Source: Rhizomys pruinosus
Taxonomy: Eukaryota; Chordata; Mammalia; Rodentia; Spalacidae
NCBI GenBank assembly: GCA_009823505.1
Contig: VZQC01011018.1
Coordinates: 20,829 to 84,828 of the forward strand
Length of the DNA stretch: 64,000 nt
Reading direction: 5' to 3'
Part shown: positions 11,229-22,275 of the stretch, in pieces
Numbering within the stretch: the first letter of the stretch is position 1
Layout of the letters: each line of letters opens with the position of its first letter
Program-made: the position numbers and the translations under genes
Notes under the pieces: model-generated
What the model saw: only the letters and a program-made list of their open reading frames with translations
What the model was told of the DNA's origin: nothing
Database searches by the model: none

Positions 11229-11480
11229 ATGGGTTTCTCTCATTCCAAGCAGCCCTCTGACTCTCCTGGCTCTATGCCTCTTGGCTTCAGTACCCTCTGG
11301 ACAATAAGTAAATAACCACTAGATGGCACTCTAGACTTCCAAATTCTTAAAGATATTGAAAACTACTGCCTTAGTACTTGGCAAATGGTCCCCTTCAAAA
11401 GTTTCCTTCCAGAAACAGCTTGTATCTAGTAATGAAGAGATCTGGAAGACATTGCTTCACTTTCACAGTTACAACAGGTG
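11229..11480 (+). pseudogene. ERV gag N-terminus remnant
   Basis: The frame starts MGFSHSKQ with glycine at position 2 and serines at positions 4 and 6, the pattern of an N-myristoylated retroviral matrix protein. It is broken by a stop after about 30 codons, then continues in frame with a helix-like stretch (FQILKDIENYCLSTWQMVPF) before further stops. It lies at the expected distance downstream of the LTR and PBS-like site. Non-functional. Confidence 0.5.
11316..11330 (+). promoter_or_regulatory. Candidate CTCF-binding core motif (exact)
   Basis: ccactagatggcact matches the CTCF core CCASYAGRKGGCRSY at every position. It lies inside the ERV gag remnant, so any binding site would be transposon-derived. 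Motif evidence only. Confidence 0.5.
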
Positions 11481-12306
11481 GTGAGTGACGTGGGCTCCCT
11501 TGGTTTGAGACCATTCATTCCTTTGTTTGCTTCCCTATTTGGGGTCTACACACCCAGTTCCCTCACTTACCCTCCTTTAGTTTTTTTTCATTCACTGCAA
11601 ATTTGTTTCTAGTTTTTCTGTCTCACAAGGACCCTCAGTTCTGTACACATCTGATTCCAGCCTGATAAACCCTAACCCTTCCCTTCACTGTTGGCATCAC
11701 TGACAACCTAAACCTCAACTCTAAGGCTTTCTTCTCCAGGTTTTTCCTCTCCAGCTACTGCCTATGTATGATCGTCATTTTCTTATGTTGTTTAACACTC
11801 CCTGTAATTTCATGTTTTCATATGTCTCCATGTGTTAACATCTAATGTATTTCCATGCAGAGAAACTGTAGAGAGATCTTATGTAATTATGTCATCTTTG
11901 TCTTCATGTGTTACTCGTCTCAAAACAATTTTAAGCTGTGGCCACCAAATTTTCCTGTTTCATTGTGTGCACAAAAATTACTAGTTTTTATTCTGGCATG
12001 CCTAATCAAAAATATAAATATTTTTAATGGTGTAACCTGGATACCCTAAAACATCTTTAAATATCTATTATTCCATAAAACTTCTAAGTACTACTTGTTT
12101 ATGCAAAACAGTCTACATGTGCGCTTAACTAGAAGTCACAGGCAATAAAACCCCAAACCATCACATGGCTGGTCCATTTTAATGCAAAATTATAAAATTG
12201 ACAAATTATATGAAAACAGCTGAACCCCAAAAAGGCCTAAGCCAGGCTTTGCCTCTAAGAAAACAGCCTGAGGCAAAATGAGGTAATGAGGTAACTACAA
12301 GGTGCT
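11481..12306. other. Probable decayed ERV interior, no gene
   Basis: No intact coding sequence. Low-complexity pyrimidine-rich parts followed by AT-rich sequence; probably the remainder of the ERV, but I cannot align it. Confidence 0.3.
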
Positions 12307-12320
12307 TGAAGTAACTGCTT

Positions 12321-12323
<3 letters not shown>

Positions 12324-12359
<36 letters not shown>

Positions 12360-12609
12360 TTTGTCTTTTGAAACAGGTTCTCCCTATAGCCCCAGCTGGC
12401 CTGGAACTCACTCTGTAGACCAGGCTGGCCTTGAACTCACAGACATCTGCCTGCCTCTGCCTACTGAGTGCTGGGATTAAAGAAAGGCGTGCACCACCAC
12501 GCCCAGCTTAAAGATGGTTCTTAGCTACCATGTGAGTTCTGGGAATCAAATCTGGGTCCTCTGAAAGAGCAGCCAGTGCTCTTAATCACTGAGCCATATC
12601 TATAGCCCC
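12324..12609 (-). mobile_element. Composite B2-B1 SINE inserted as one unit
   Basis: On the minus strand a B2 head of about 100 bp (ggggctatagatatggctca through aagaaccatctttaa) is joined directly to a near-complete B1 (gctgggcgtggtggtgcacg) ending in an (ATTT)-type tail (12324-12363 on the plus strand). One perfect 17-bp target duplication, tgaagtaactgctttta, flanks the whole unit (12307-12323 and 12610-12626). No duplication separates the B2 and B1 parts, so they were probably mobilised together. Confidence 0.85.
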
Positions 12610-12669
12610 TGAAGTAACTGCTTTTAAGCTTTATTTATTCTTAACATGAAGTCTTAATATTTCCTTTGC

Positions 12670-12735
12670 TGTCCAAACTGTCTCCCAGCACCTGGGAGGC
12701 AGAGGCATGTATATATCTTGGTCTGGTTTGAGTAG
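12670..12735 (+). repeat. B1 fragment
   Basis: cccagcacctgggaggcagaggcatg followed by a degenerate cttggtctggtt block matches the B1 centre; both ends are missing. Confidence 0.5.
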
Positions 12736-13216
12736 AGATGTTTGGAGCTTGGGAATTCCTGAGCATGATAATTCCTGAGCATGTGCTTCTGAGCATGGAC
12801 ACCCATTTGGGCTTTTGCACTTGGGTCAATCAAGGTGTTGCATAGCTTCTACTGGGGTGCATTATAGAAACAGATTCCAGGATGCCCTGGGCCATTCCTG
12901 TCTCTTGCCTCCAAGAGGTGGGAGAGAGAGCAGCCTGAGACTGCCATTGGGCTTTGGGTTTGTGCAGTGGTGTCCCCCTCCCTTCCTCCTCATAGGAAGC
13001 AAATATAACTTCCTGGGCCTGAACTGCTGGCTTGCTGGTCTGGTCATCTCTGTGCTGTGTGCTTGTGCTTTAATCTCCAAAACTTTCTAGGCTGCTATAT
13101 GCTCCTCTGAGACAGAGTTAACTGTAAACAAATGTGGGTGAATTGAACTCACGTAAACTATACTATACTTCATGGTTTGGGTATTGTCAAGCTTTAAAGG
13201 GTCTTCTTGCTTTATT
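12736..13216. other. Unassigned sequence
   Basis: No recognised gene or repeat. Overlapping open frames on both strands (12815-13090 and 12862-13080) mirror each other and have no family resemblance. Confidence 0.35.
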
Positions 13217-13230
13217 AAGACTAAATCTTG

Positions 13231-13459
13231 GGGGCTGGAGAGATGGCCTAGTGGTTAAGAGCCCTGACTGCTCTTGCAGAGGATTCGGGTTCAATCCCCA
13301 GCACCCACATGGCGGCTGAGAACCATCTTAACTCCAGTTCTAGGGGAATTCTACACCCTCTTCTGACCTCCACAGCATTGCACGACATGGGTACACAAAA
13401 CTACATGCAGACAGTACATTCATACACATAATAAATAAATAAATAAATAAAATTTAAAA
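13231..13459 (+). repeat. B2 SINE, full length
   Basis: Complete head, tRNA-like region, 3' unique part and (AAAT)n tail. Perfect 14-bp target duplication aagactaaatcttg at 13217-13230 and 13460-13473. Confidence 0.95.
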
Positions 13460-13745
13460 AAGACTAAATCTTGTCACCACATTCTTTAACCTGTCCTTTA
13501 ATGGAGTTGCCTGTAACTAAACTTTTAATCATTGACTTGTTTTGATCTCCCTGTAACTTTTGGTTATGGTCAGCTTTGAGTGTGAATGGGATGTATAATT
13601 CCAGCTTCCATCACTTGCTGAGTTGGAAACCCAGTTAGGGATATTTACTGCATTTCTGAAAGTACTCTCCTCAAGTGAAAGCCCTTATTGTGTTTCACAG
13701 TAGTTTTGTTCACAGTAGTGAACAAACACTAAGATGAAAATCTCA

Positions 13746-13904
13746 GCCAGGCGTGGTGGCACATGCCTTTAATCCTAGCACTTGGGAGGCAGAGGCAGGT
13801 GGATCTTTGTGAGATCAAGGCCAGCCTGGTCTACAGAGTGAATTTCAGTACAGCTGGGGCTACAGGGAGACCCTGTCTCCAAAAGACCAAAAAAAAAAAA
13901 AAAA
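13746..13904 (+). repeat. B1 SINE
   Basis: Full-length B1 starting gccaggcgtggtggcacatg and ending in an A tail; decayed flanking duplication of type aaatctca/aaacctca. Confidence 0.9.
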
Positions 13905-14188
13905 CCTCATGTTTGTGTGTACATATCTGAAAGTATATGTATGAAGTACTGTGGACTTTTTAAGAATTCTGTAATAAAAAAAGAATTCTGTAATACAGTT
14001 ATAAAATATTAAGGACCTATCAGATGATATAACCCTTAGTACAACCTTTATAAACTGTCATCACTAAAATTAATTTTTTCAATATTTTCATATCTTAATT
14101 ATAAGGAAATGTTACTATTTTAACTGTCATAAACTTAGAATCATCTTACTTATATGTAGTCAAGGTTTATTTAAGAGTGCTCAGTTTT

Positions 14189-14584
14189 GGGGCTGGAGAG
14201 ATGGCCTAGCAGTTAAGAGCACCGACCGCTCTTACAGAGGACCCGGGTTCGATCCCCAGCACCCACATGGCGGCCGAGAACCGTCCGAAACTCCAATTCC
14301 AGGAGAACTCCAGTTCCAGGGGAATCCGACACCCTCTTCTGATCTCCGCGGCATTGCACGACACTGATGCACAAACTTACATGCAGACAGTACATTGATA
14401 CACACACAGAAATAAATGAATGCCGGGCGTGGTGGCGCACGCCTTTAATCCTAGCACTTGGGAGGCAGAGGCACGCGGATCTCTGTGAGTCTGAGGCCAG
14501 CCTGGTCTACAGAGTGAGTTCCAGGACAGCCAGAGCTACAGGGAGACCCTGTCTCAAAAAGAAAAAAAAAAAAAAAAAAAAAAA
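14189..14584 (+). mobile_element. Tandem full-length B2 plus B1 within one target duplication
   Basis: B2 spans 14189-14421 including its aataaatgaa tail, and B1 spans 14422-14584 with an A tail. One perfect 16-bp duplication, aagagtgctcagtttt, flanks the pair (14173-14188 and 14585-14600). Either B1 landed in the B2 tail, leaving an invisible A-rich duplication, or a B2-B1 read-through RNA was retroposed. Confidence 0.9.
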
Positions 14585-15499
14585 AAGAGTGCTCAGTTTT
14601 TGCCCAAGCTTTATCTACACATCTCATGGCACTTCAAGGTTTAGTGAAAGATATACAGAGTTGTTCATTTTCAGTCCACTCCTGGCTTGTGCTGGACTCG
14701 CTGTTACAGATTTGGATTAAATGGACATAGACAAGTAGTGGGTTACCTCTGGCTGCTGAAAGATGTACTTTATGCTTCTCTGTATCATGCAAGTATTACT
14801 TTTGATATTTCCTTTGACCTAACAAGATAATGTGGCTCAAAAGAAGCTAGGTCCTACCGCCCTGAACCAGGTGTGTGCAGTCCAGAAGGAGACAGTTTGG
14901 ATGGTCTTGGTAATCCCTATCAGCTTATTTCCTGTCTTTAGGTATGTGATACAACTCCTGCCTTTCTGGGAGAACTATAAATCAGGATATGGGAGGGGAG
15001 ACATCTGGGAAAGAAAGAGATTGTTCCTCTTTGTAGTAAATTGTAGTAAGCAGTTTACATTTAAGATAGGCCTGAAATTGTTAAATTCTTTCTTGTGGGC
15101 TATGTCTGCTTAGCCTGTGATGTTAAATCTCTCTTCCAGTCAGTGTTATACAAGGATGCTTGGGCTTTTGTCCAAGCCTCATCTAAAATATTAAATGGTA
15201 ATTAAAAGTATCAGGCTGGTATAACTTAGCCTTTCTGGATGGTTAATGACCATACTTAATGCCCATACCAATTCAGCCTGGGGACTTAAGGGAAAACTTT
15301 GTTCCTTGCCCTCTGAAATCAACTAAGTCCCAGGGGACTATGTATGGGGGCATCTCTTGAAATGTCCTACAATTGTGAGTCACAAGTCTTCCTGTGCAAG
15401 GTCCTGGAGATCCTCTAACAGGACTCCAGCCAGTTTCCAGTCTATCAGCTCATGCTGATTTGCATTTTACTTCCTCTTCAAAACCACTTCTACCATAAC

Positions 15500-15640
15500 C
15501 TATCCCAGTTTGGGTAAAACAATGGGATAAGTGGGAACATGGTTAATTTAAAATAATGGGAAAGGGATATGCTCTTATCACCTTAGGTGATGGATCAGAC
15601 ATTTGGGCTCCACTCCGTTGTATCCACCACTGACCCCCAG
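15500..15640 (+). pseudogene. ERV integrase C-terminus remnant
   Basis: The frame around 15556-15627 reads GKGYALITLGDGSDIWAPL, preceded by PVWVKQWDKWEHG. This is the pattern of the small C-terminal DNA-binding domain of betaretroviral integrases (G-R/K-GYA...IW-P). It lies just upstream of the env fossil, as expected where pol and env overlap. A stop separates the halves. Confidence 0.6.
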
Positions 15641-16027
15641 ACACAGGAGAAAAGATGGGTCAACACCATGACAACATTGACACAGAAAAGAGCAGATATG
15701 ACCATACATCAGCCATCTCGTAAGCGTGTAAGAGACTCCACTCCACCAAATCACAAACATCTCCATATCCCACATGGGCTCAAATGAAGAATTTATCCAG
15801 AAAAGCTAAAGCTATTCTTCACAATTCAGGAACCCCCCTGACACCTGATCATCTTCTGCTTGCCATAATGATAATCCTAACCTGTGCTTCAGGGGTGAGT
15901 GCTCATAACTACACCCACTGGGCATATATTCCTTTGCCCCCTCTTTTGTAGATATTGGATTGGACTGACCATGGCCCTTTAATTAATATACACCAATGAC
16001 TCCTTTCATTTTCCCCCTCCTTGGGAA

Positions 16028-16477
16028 ATGGGGCCTATCCCCAAACCTGAGGAAGAAGGAACTAAAGTTAATATATCTTTGGGATTCTCTACTCTCCCTA
16101 AATGTTTTGGGATACTTGATGTGTGCCTAAAAATATTTCCTCAATGGTGGGGATACAATTGTGCCAATCAGACTGGATTTCACATAGGCTCTCATGCCAG
16201 TGCTTCTTTTCTGTTCAATGTTATTAAGGAAAGATATGTCAAAGGTCAAGTAGGTAACGGGATTTACCAGGAGCTTTTACCACCCAAGGAACCATGTGAA
16301 GCTGTAACCTGGACTCACCGACATGAGGACCTGATACCTTTGTGGAGTAGCCATCCAGGCTCATTTGGCAAGATTGCTACATTATATAATTACACCTTTA
16401 TTCACTGGGGACCACATGGGTACTTTAATAGTTGTAATGCTTTCTCTTATCAAGACTCTTCAGACATTATTTTTTAA
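16028..16477 (+). pseudogene. ERV envelope surface-subunit remnant
   Basis: A 149-codon open stretch including PKPEEEGTKVNISLGF, cysteine-containing blocks and N-glycosylation sites (NQT, NYT) resembles the Env surface subunit of class II (betaretrovirus-like) ERVs of the HERV-K type. An upstream frame near 15860-15920 ends in a signal-peptide-like segment. Env-like sequence resumes after the B2 and again after the MaLR LTR. It lacks a start in context, a cleavage site and the transmembrane subunit, so it is a dead fossil. Confidence 0.6.
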
Positions 16478-16688
16478 ATGTTTTTATTACGTGTATGAAT
16501 GTACTGTCTGCATATAGGTCTGTGCACCTGTGTCATGCAATGCTTCGGAGGTGAGAAGAGGGCGTTGGATTCCCCTGGAATTGGAGTTACAGAAGGTTCT
16601 TAGCTGCCATGTGGGTGCTGGGGATCGAATCCCAGTCCTCTGCAAGAGCAGTCGGCACTCTTAACCACTAGGCCATCTCTCCAGCCCC
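16476..16688 (-). repeat. B2 SINE inserted in ERV env
   Basis: Full minus-strand B2, from TA-rich tail at the left to ctccagcccc at the right. Flanks cagacattatttttt and cagatattactttt are the decayed target duplication. Confidence 0.9.
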
Positions 16689-16791
16689 CAGATATTACTT
16701 TTAACAAAACTTATTTTAATCATTTCCAGCTTGTGGAGCAACACAGATGCAGTTCTTTCATAGATAAATTAAGGCTTGTCACCTCCCCATC

Positions 16792-17178
16792 TATCCTAGT
16801 TTGTCTTCCATTGCTGTGACAAAACACTCTGACCGACACCAACTTGGGGAGGAAAGGGTTTATTCAGCTTACATCTCCTGGTTCACAGTTCATCACTCAG
16901 CACAAGGCAGGAACTGGAGGCAGGAGCTGAAGCACAGGCCATGGAGGAATGCTGTCCACTGGCTTGCTTGCTCCTGGCTCATACCCAGCCCACCTTCTTA
17001 TACTATACACAACCACCTGCCCAGGGTGGCACCACTCATTGTGGGCTGCCCCCCCTGCTCGACCATCAAGACAATACTCCACAGATGTGTCCACAGGCCA
17101 ATCCAATGGAGCCAATTCCCCAACCGAGACTCCCTCAACCCAGGTGTGCCAAGTTGACACTAAAGCTATGTAGCACAC
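16792..17178 (-). mobile_element. ERVL-MaLR-type solo LTR inserted in ERV env
   Basis: Same LTR family as 47406-47813 and 48985-49391. The plus strand runs from tatcctagtttgtcttcc to gtagcaca; in sense (minus) orientation it ends with a polyadenylation signal. It is flanked by the 5-bp target duplication ccatc, the size typical of class III (ERVL/MaLR) elements. RepeatMasker would be needed for the subfamily name. Confidence 0.75.
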
Positions 17179-17439
17179 CATCCTCGGATGGTTCACCCTC
17201 TAGGTCCTGAGCAATGGCATATTTAGAAAATTCCTGCTGCTTTAAATGAATTCAAAAGAGCTACTGGCTCAGCAGCTGTTATAAAACCTCAGAGCTCCAC
17301 CATAATTTATACTTTCTCAATACATAACTTCTTATTAAGCAGGATTTTCCCCCAAAAGGCTTTTTCCACTGTACCACTGATTCTCAATAACCTTTGCCAC
17401 TGTGATTCTTCTAAACTGGCTGCCATGGAAATTGTAGTT

Positions 17440-17690
17440 TGATCTTCAAAGTCTCTCAAAGGCTCACGTGTTGAAGGCTTGTTCCCTAGGTTGGTGCTAC
17501 TGGGGAAAGTTCCATCATGGAGGTGATGCCCTTAATTGGGATTTCAGGACCTCAGCTTCATCCAGAGAGCTGCCCCTGTATGGTGAGTATCTCTCTGGAA
17601 GTAATGTATGGCCTCTCTATAAGGCACCAAAGCATTGAGTGACCATGGACAGGAGCTTTGAACCTAACTGAGTATATCTCCTTATCAATT
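17440..17690. repeat. Old interspersed repeat, family not assigned
   Basis: Blocks of type ggctcacgtgttgaaggctt and ggttggtgctactgggga recall an ancient mammalian LTR/MER-type repeat. I cannot name it from sequence alone. Confidence 0.4.
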
Positions 17691-17705
17691 AAAGAAGTAT
17701 GATAA

Positions 17706-17850
17706 GCCGGGCGTGGCAGAGCATGCCTTTAATCCCAGCACTCAGGAAGTAGAGGCAGGTGGATCTCTCTGAATTCAAGGCCAGCCTGGTCTACATATTT
17801 CCAGGCCAGCTGGAGCTACAGGGAGATCGTGTCTCAAAAAAAAAATTTTA
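17706..17850 (+). repeat. B1 SINE
   Basis: Starts gccgggcgtggcagagcatg and runs through the full B1 body to a short A tail. Confidence 0.9.
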
Positions 17851-18291
17851 AGTACCATGATAATACCCACCTTTTGCAATAGCAGGAAAAATAAAGAACA
17901 TTAACAGAAAGTATTATTACAATGTCTAGCACACTGGAAGTGGTCGGTAAACATTGGCACTTCTTATCCTTTGCCCAACTGTGTCCTGGGGCACATGCCT
18001 ATGAGGAAAGCAGTGAAGAGAAGTGCCACATTGTGCTGAAGGGAGGCAGGTCTATTTCTCCCAGAAAGTAGACAATTCCTGGTCAAAGGCAGAATTGGAA
18101 GGGAGAACAGGGGAATCTTCTAATGTTTTAAAGGACTTAAGCTCCTTCTTCTCAGAGTCTCAATATGGGAGCTGTTACTACTTTCATTTCTCTTGTTTTC
18201 ATCTACTTTCTTCAATCAGGAGTAAATAAATAGCTACAAGGAATTGTACTCCATAGCATTGACCCCTCTTTACTTTAAAAAGTTCATCGTG
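17851..18291. other. Unassigned sequence
   Basis: No gene or repeat recognised. Confidence 0.35.
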
Positions 18292-18536
18292 GGGGCTGGA
18301 GAGATGGCCTAGCAGTTAAGAGCGCCGACTGCTCTTGCAGAGGACCTGGGTTCGATCCCCAGCACCCACATGGCGGCAAAGAGCCATCTGAAACTCCAAT
18401 TCCTGGAGAACTCCAGTTCCAGGGGAGTCCAGCACCCTCTTCTGACCTCCGCGGCATTGCACATCACGGGTGCACAGACTTGCATGCAGACAATACATTC
18501 ATACACATACAGAAATAAATAAAATTAAAAAAAAAT
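18292..18536 (+). repeat. B2 SINE, full length
   Basis: Complete B2 with a well-preserved tRNA-like region (ggttcgatcccc) and an A-rich tail. Confidence 0.95.
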
Positions 18537-18566
18537 TTCGTTGTGTTTCCAAGGAAGTAGAAGCAT

Positions 18567-19099
18567 TGTTGGACTCAAACTGCCATACTCACAAAATTAA
18601 CCAACGAGGGGCCACAGATTAATATGAAATTTATTTAATTTGCTGGTGCACCAGAACCCAATTAAGAAAACTGACACATCAAGAGAGCCAATTGTTGATG
18701 TGTCAGGGACGCAACCCATTCCATGCAGGGATGAGCACAACCCCGACTGTCTGTTACAGAGAACTTTTAAAGCCAAAGCCACAAACTAGAGGAACTTGGT
18801 GACATCATACATACACAATTGCAAGGCTATAGAAACACAATGCAAGCAGTGGTGACCTTTACGCTGATTGGTTGTGTTTAGTAGCATGAAGTCCCTTGGA
18901 GAGGAATGGGCTTCTTAGGGGGTAGGAAGAACTCCTTCAGGGCTGGGAAAGTTCATCCTGACCTCAGGTAGCTCTGGCAGCTAATAACTCAAGGTGGGAG
19001 GGAGTAACTATGGGAACCAGACCTGCTTCATCTAGAGAGTTGCTCCTACATGGTTAACCCTTTCCTTTTGATTAACTTCTTTCTGACCTGGTCCTAACA
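18567..19099 (-). repeat. 3' LTR of the tRNA-Gln provirus
   Basis: 533 bp, TGTTAGGACC to GTCCAACA on the minus strand. By eye it differs from the 5' LTR by roughly two dozen substitutions and one small indel, giving a moderate insertion age. Confidence 0.9.
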
Positions 19100-19110
19100 T
19101 TCCCCCTTTT
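19100..19110 (-). promoter_or_regulatory. Polypurine tract of the provirus
   Basis: AAAAGGGGGAA on the minus strand immediately precedes the TG of the 3' LTR, where plus-strand DNA synthesis would have been primed. Confidence 0.85.
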
Positions 19111-20119
19111 GAGTTAGGATCATGAGTCAAATCACGGACTCATCTGTAGAAATGGGTCCAAGGACTATGAGCTGGACTGCAGAGATTCTTTCCTTTACAA
19201 AGTTAACTGAGGCATGGCATCTGTGGGCACCTGGTGGGGCAGTCAGCAAGCAAGATGGCTACTAAGGTACATTCCTATATAGGCTCTGGGCAGGACCTCA
19301 GGTAAGGAAGAGGTCATAAGATTGACAGCCTCTAGGGGAAGTGGACACCTGTGTGTCCCTCGAATTCTGGGAAACTCAGACCTAACATTCCAGTCTTTTG
19401 ATTATAGGGGAATGGAAAGCTGTTCTCTCTTCTGTATCTGCTTCAGAGCTGAGGAGGGATGAAGTCTTGAGGGAACAGTGTCAGGCTGGAGGATTAGAAT
19501 CCAGTCTCCCATCTTGGCTGTCCTAGTTGCCTGGTATTCTGGTCCAGATCAGTAGTGGCCAGAAGTTAGTGTACAGTTTTTCTGCAACTGAAAAGACAAG
19601 CTGGTTAAGTCTTATGTGAGTGTACCAGTGCACGGACTTAACAGTACCAACAAGGGACCTAGCAGGTGTAATAGTGATTGGAGGGTCCCTCTAGAATTTC
19701 CAGAGGAAAAGAGGACCTATACTCTATTCTGAGGAATTTCAAAAAACTCTTTTTAATACTCAGGGCTCCATTCACTAAGAAATTGTGTATTAATTTTTTA
19801 ACCATTTTTTTACCTTACCTTAAATTTTAAACTGTCTTGGGGGGGGTGACAAACAGTGTAAACAAACAAACAAACAACTCCTGTATCCAAAGTGGAATTT
19901 AAACCTTCAAAGGGGAGTTTGATTCTATTAATCCAAAATACCTATTTCATACTCAAGTCTAAGACAGTTTTTTAAAATTTTGAATAACTTTTATTTCACC
20001 CTTGAATATCAAACTGAATCTCCAGCTGTGGAACACAATTTCTTGTATGTGCTATAACCACATTATAGAATTCTGAAAAGCAAACAGTACTTTATACTCA
20101 CACTCATACATAAGGTTTT

Positions 20120-20278
20120 TTTTTTTTTTTTTTTTTGTCTTTTCGAGACAGGGTCTCCCTGTAGCCCCAGCTGTCCTGAAACTCGCCTTGTAGACCAGTC
20201 TGGCCTTGAATTCACAAAGATCCTCCTGTCTCTGCCTCCCAAGTGCTAGGATTAAAGGTGTGTGCCACCATGCCCGGC
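20120..20278 (-). repeat. B1 SINE inside the provirus
   Basis: Full minus-strand B1 with perfect 15-bp duplication catacataaggtttt at 20105-20119 and 20279-20293. It is therefore younger than the provirus. Confidence 0.95.
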
Positions 20279-21679
20279 CATACATAAGGTTTTAAAAACT
20301 TAATTTTGGTGATGGCAGTCTATAAGGGTTGTACTGAACAGAGGCACAGACATACATTGTTATCATACACAGACATATACACATTGGAGAAAACACCATA
20401 TACTGTCCATCAATGGTCTGATAGATTTCTAATATGCTGTTACAGAGCTGTTAACAGTATCATCCACATAGATAGGCAATTTATCCATGCATTCATACAA
20501 GAGATTTTTATACTAGTGTTTGTATTGAACAGACTCACATATCTTGTTGTCAGACATGTTTCCATTCTTCAGAGATGTCATTTAAAGCATACAGCCCCAA
20601 TTGCATTCCCAAGTCTGAGGTAGCTAATTCAGTTTTCTTACCATGCTGTCATTGATGCTTTACACCTTTAGTTTTAAACTATGAATTTATTGAAATATTT
20701 TAACAAATAATGAAAAGCAGAATTGTATATCCAGTTTGTAGTGAAGGCTAGCCATAACTAAAGTCACAATACAATAATTAAACTTTCACCAAGGAAGAAG
20801 CTAAAGAATAAGGTGTCAGGAAACATTCAGTCCTACCAAGGCAGTACAAAACCAAGACAATTAAGCAATGAACAATACCAAAAACATTTTAGACTCTTTC
20901 ATTGGAGGGAAGAGATTGCAGTTCACAGGTATCCATGGGAAGCCATGTGCTACAGCGGCACAGCTGTCAAAAGCCTTGCTAGGTAGAAGAAAAGAAAACA
21001 GACATTTGTTTTAACCATAAGGATTAAAAATCAGGTCTTCAGAGGTCTGGAAAACAAGTTGAAAGGAAACTGAAGTTAGAATACCTGCAACTTTAAAACA
21101 GTTTAATTTGGAGATCAAATCCAGTCTTAACAGATAACAAATAAAACCTTTAGATAACCAATTTAGAATTTTTCTCTGTAGGAACCTAGGAACCCGGGTT
21201 CAAATTAGGCCTTTGAAAAAGTTTAAGAGGCATGCCAAAAGTAAACTTAATTTACGTGCACAATACAGAATGAAAAAACTTTGAAGTGGCCACTTTTAAC
21301 AGAAACCAACACAGAAGAACACACATGACATGAATCTCAGACACATGGGAAAACAGTTAACACACAGCTTGCACAGACATATGACTTATTATAATGAGAG
21401 ATTCCCTTTTTCTTTTTAAAATCTCATAGAATAACTTGATGTCAAGGCACAGAAAGTTCTCAGTTTTCTGGTCTGCTGCACACCTTGGCTGTGTGTGGAA
21501 CCATTAATTTTTCACTGTCACATTTACACACAATCGTTTAGAGTTTAAGACATTTTTTAGTTAGCTCCCTTAAAACACTTTTGTACTCACAGCCACAAAA
21601 TGCTGGGTTGATTTCACTAAATACCTGCTTCACCTTAACTAACAGTCCTGTTAAGGAGGGCCAGTTGCCTGGCATTTTA

Positions 21680-21820
21680 CTATGATGGATCTGTATTCCT
21701 AGGGGAGTGGAGCAGTAATAGCTCTAGCTGCTTGGAGCTCGCAGCATGGGCCCTTTGTGTGCATGCTTGACTGCACAGGAGAGAGGGGAGTAGGGGATTA
21801 GAAGAAGTAGATTGTCCCAT
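21680..21820 (-). pseudogene. Provirus gag N-terminal stub
   Basis: ATG at 21820 (minus) begins MGQSTSSNPLLPSLL, the MGQ-type myristoylated matrix start of gamma-type retroviruses, about 450 bp downstream of the PBS. The frame drifts after about 20 codons and stops at 21680, leaving no matrix domain. Upstream open sequence in the same frame is leader, not gag. Confidence 0.65.
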
Positions 21821-22255
21821 GTTAGATTCGAAGTACAGAAGAACAGAAACAAAATCGGTAATAAGAAAAACACAAAGTCCACAAATTAGACGAACACAGT
21901 AAGGACACAGAGGACACAGAAAGAACTCAGACAGCAGGGGCTGTCTGCCATGACCAGAACTGAAGGGCCAGACCCACTGTCCGTGCCCCAAACCCAGGAT
22001 ACTAGACCATCCTGAGTCTAGTATCAGATGAACCCCCTGTTCATCTACTAGAGAACCAGAGCATCCTCCTTCTCTCATGCCCAGAGGAACTACTTGCATC
22101 TGACCTTCCTCTAAGGCAGCAGCCCTGGCACCACAGAAACAGAAAACCGAAACCAAAACAGTAGCTTATGCTAGGTACCTTTCAAAGTGCTTTGTTCTCC
22201 AAGGCCAGCCGGCATCCCACAAAGAGGGAGAGGCCCCTCGAGGTGGAGGTGGTGT

Positions 22256-22273
22256 ATCTCGGTGGGACCTCCA
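22256..22273 (-). promoter_or_regulatory. Primer binding site, tRNA-Gln type
   Basis: TGGAGGTCCCACCGAGAT on the minus strand starts two bases after the 5' LTR. It matches the tRNA-Gln acceptor end except for one base. Confidence 0.85.
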
Positions 22274-22275
22274 GA

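Larger units (their letters stand above)
14601..17420 (+). mobile_element. Betaretrovirus-like ERV fragment (pol end and env), broken
   Basis: This stretch shares diverged blocks with 51230-51660 (for example ccaagctttat-t/c-tacacatc and cagtccag-a/t-aggagac). It reads in order as a 3' pol segment, an integrase C-terminus and an Env surface-subunit fossil. It carries many stops and is interrupted by a B2 (16476-16688) and a MaLR LTR (16792-17178). No flanking LTR of its own is recognised here. Not capable of encoding a functional protein. Confidence 0.65.

Noticed and set aside
21833..22156. N-terminal 112 codons of the 158-codon frame in the provirus
   Set aside because: Open leader sequence upstream of the gag ATG at 21820; no domain, and gag proteins start at the MGQ.
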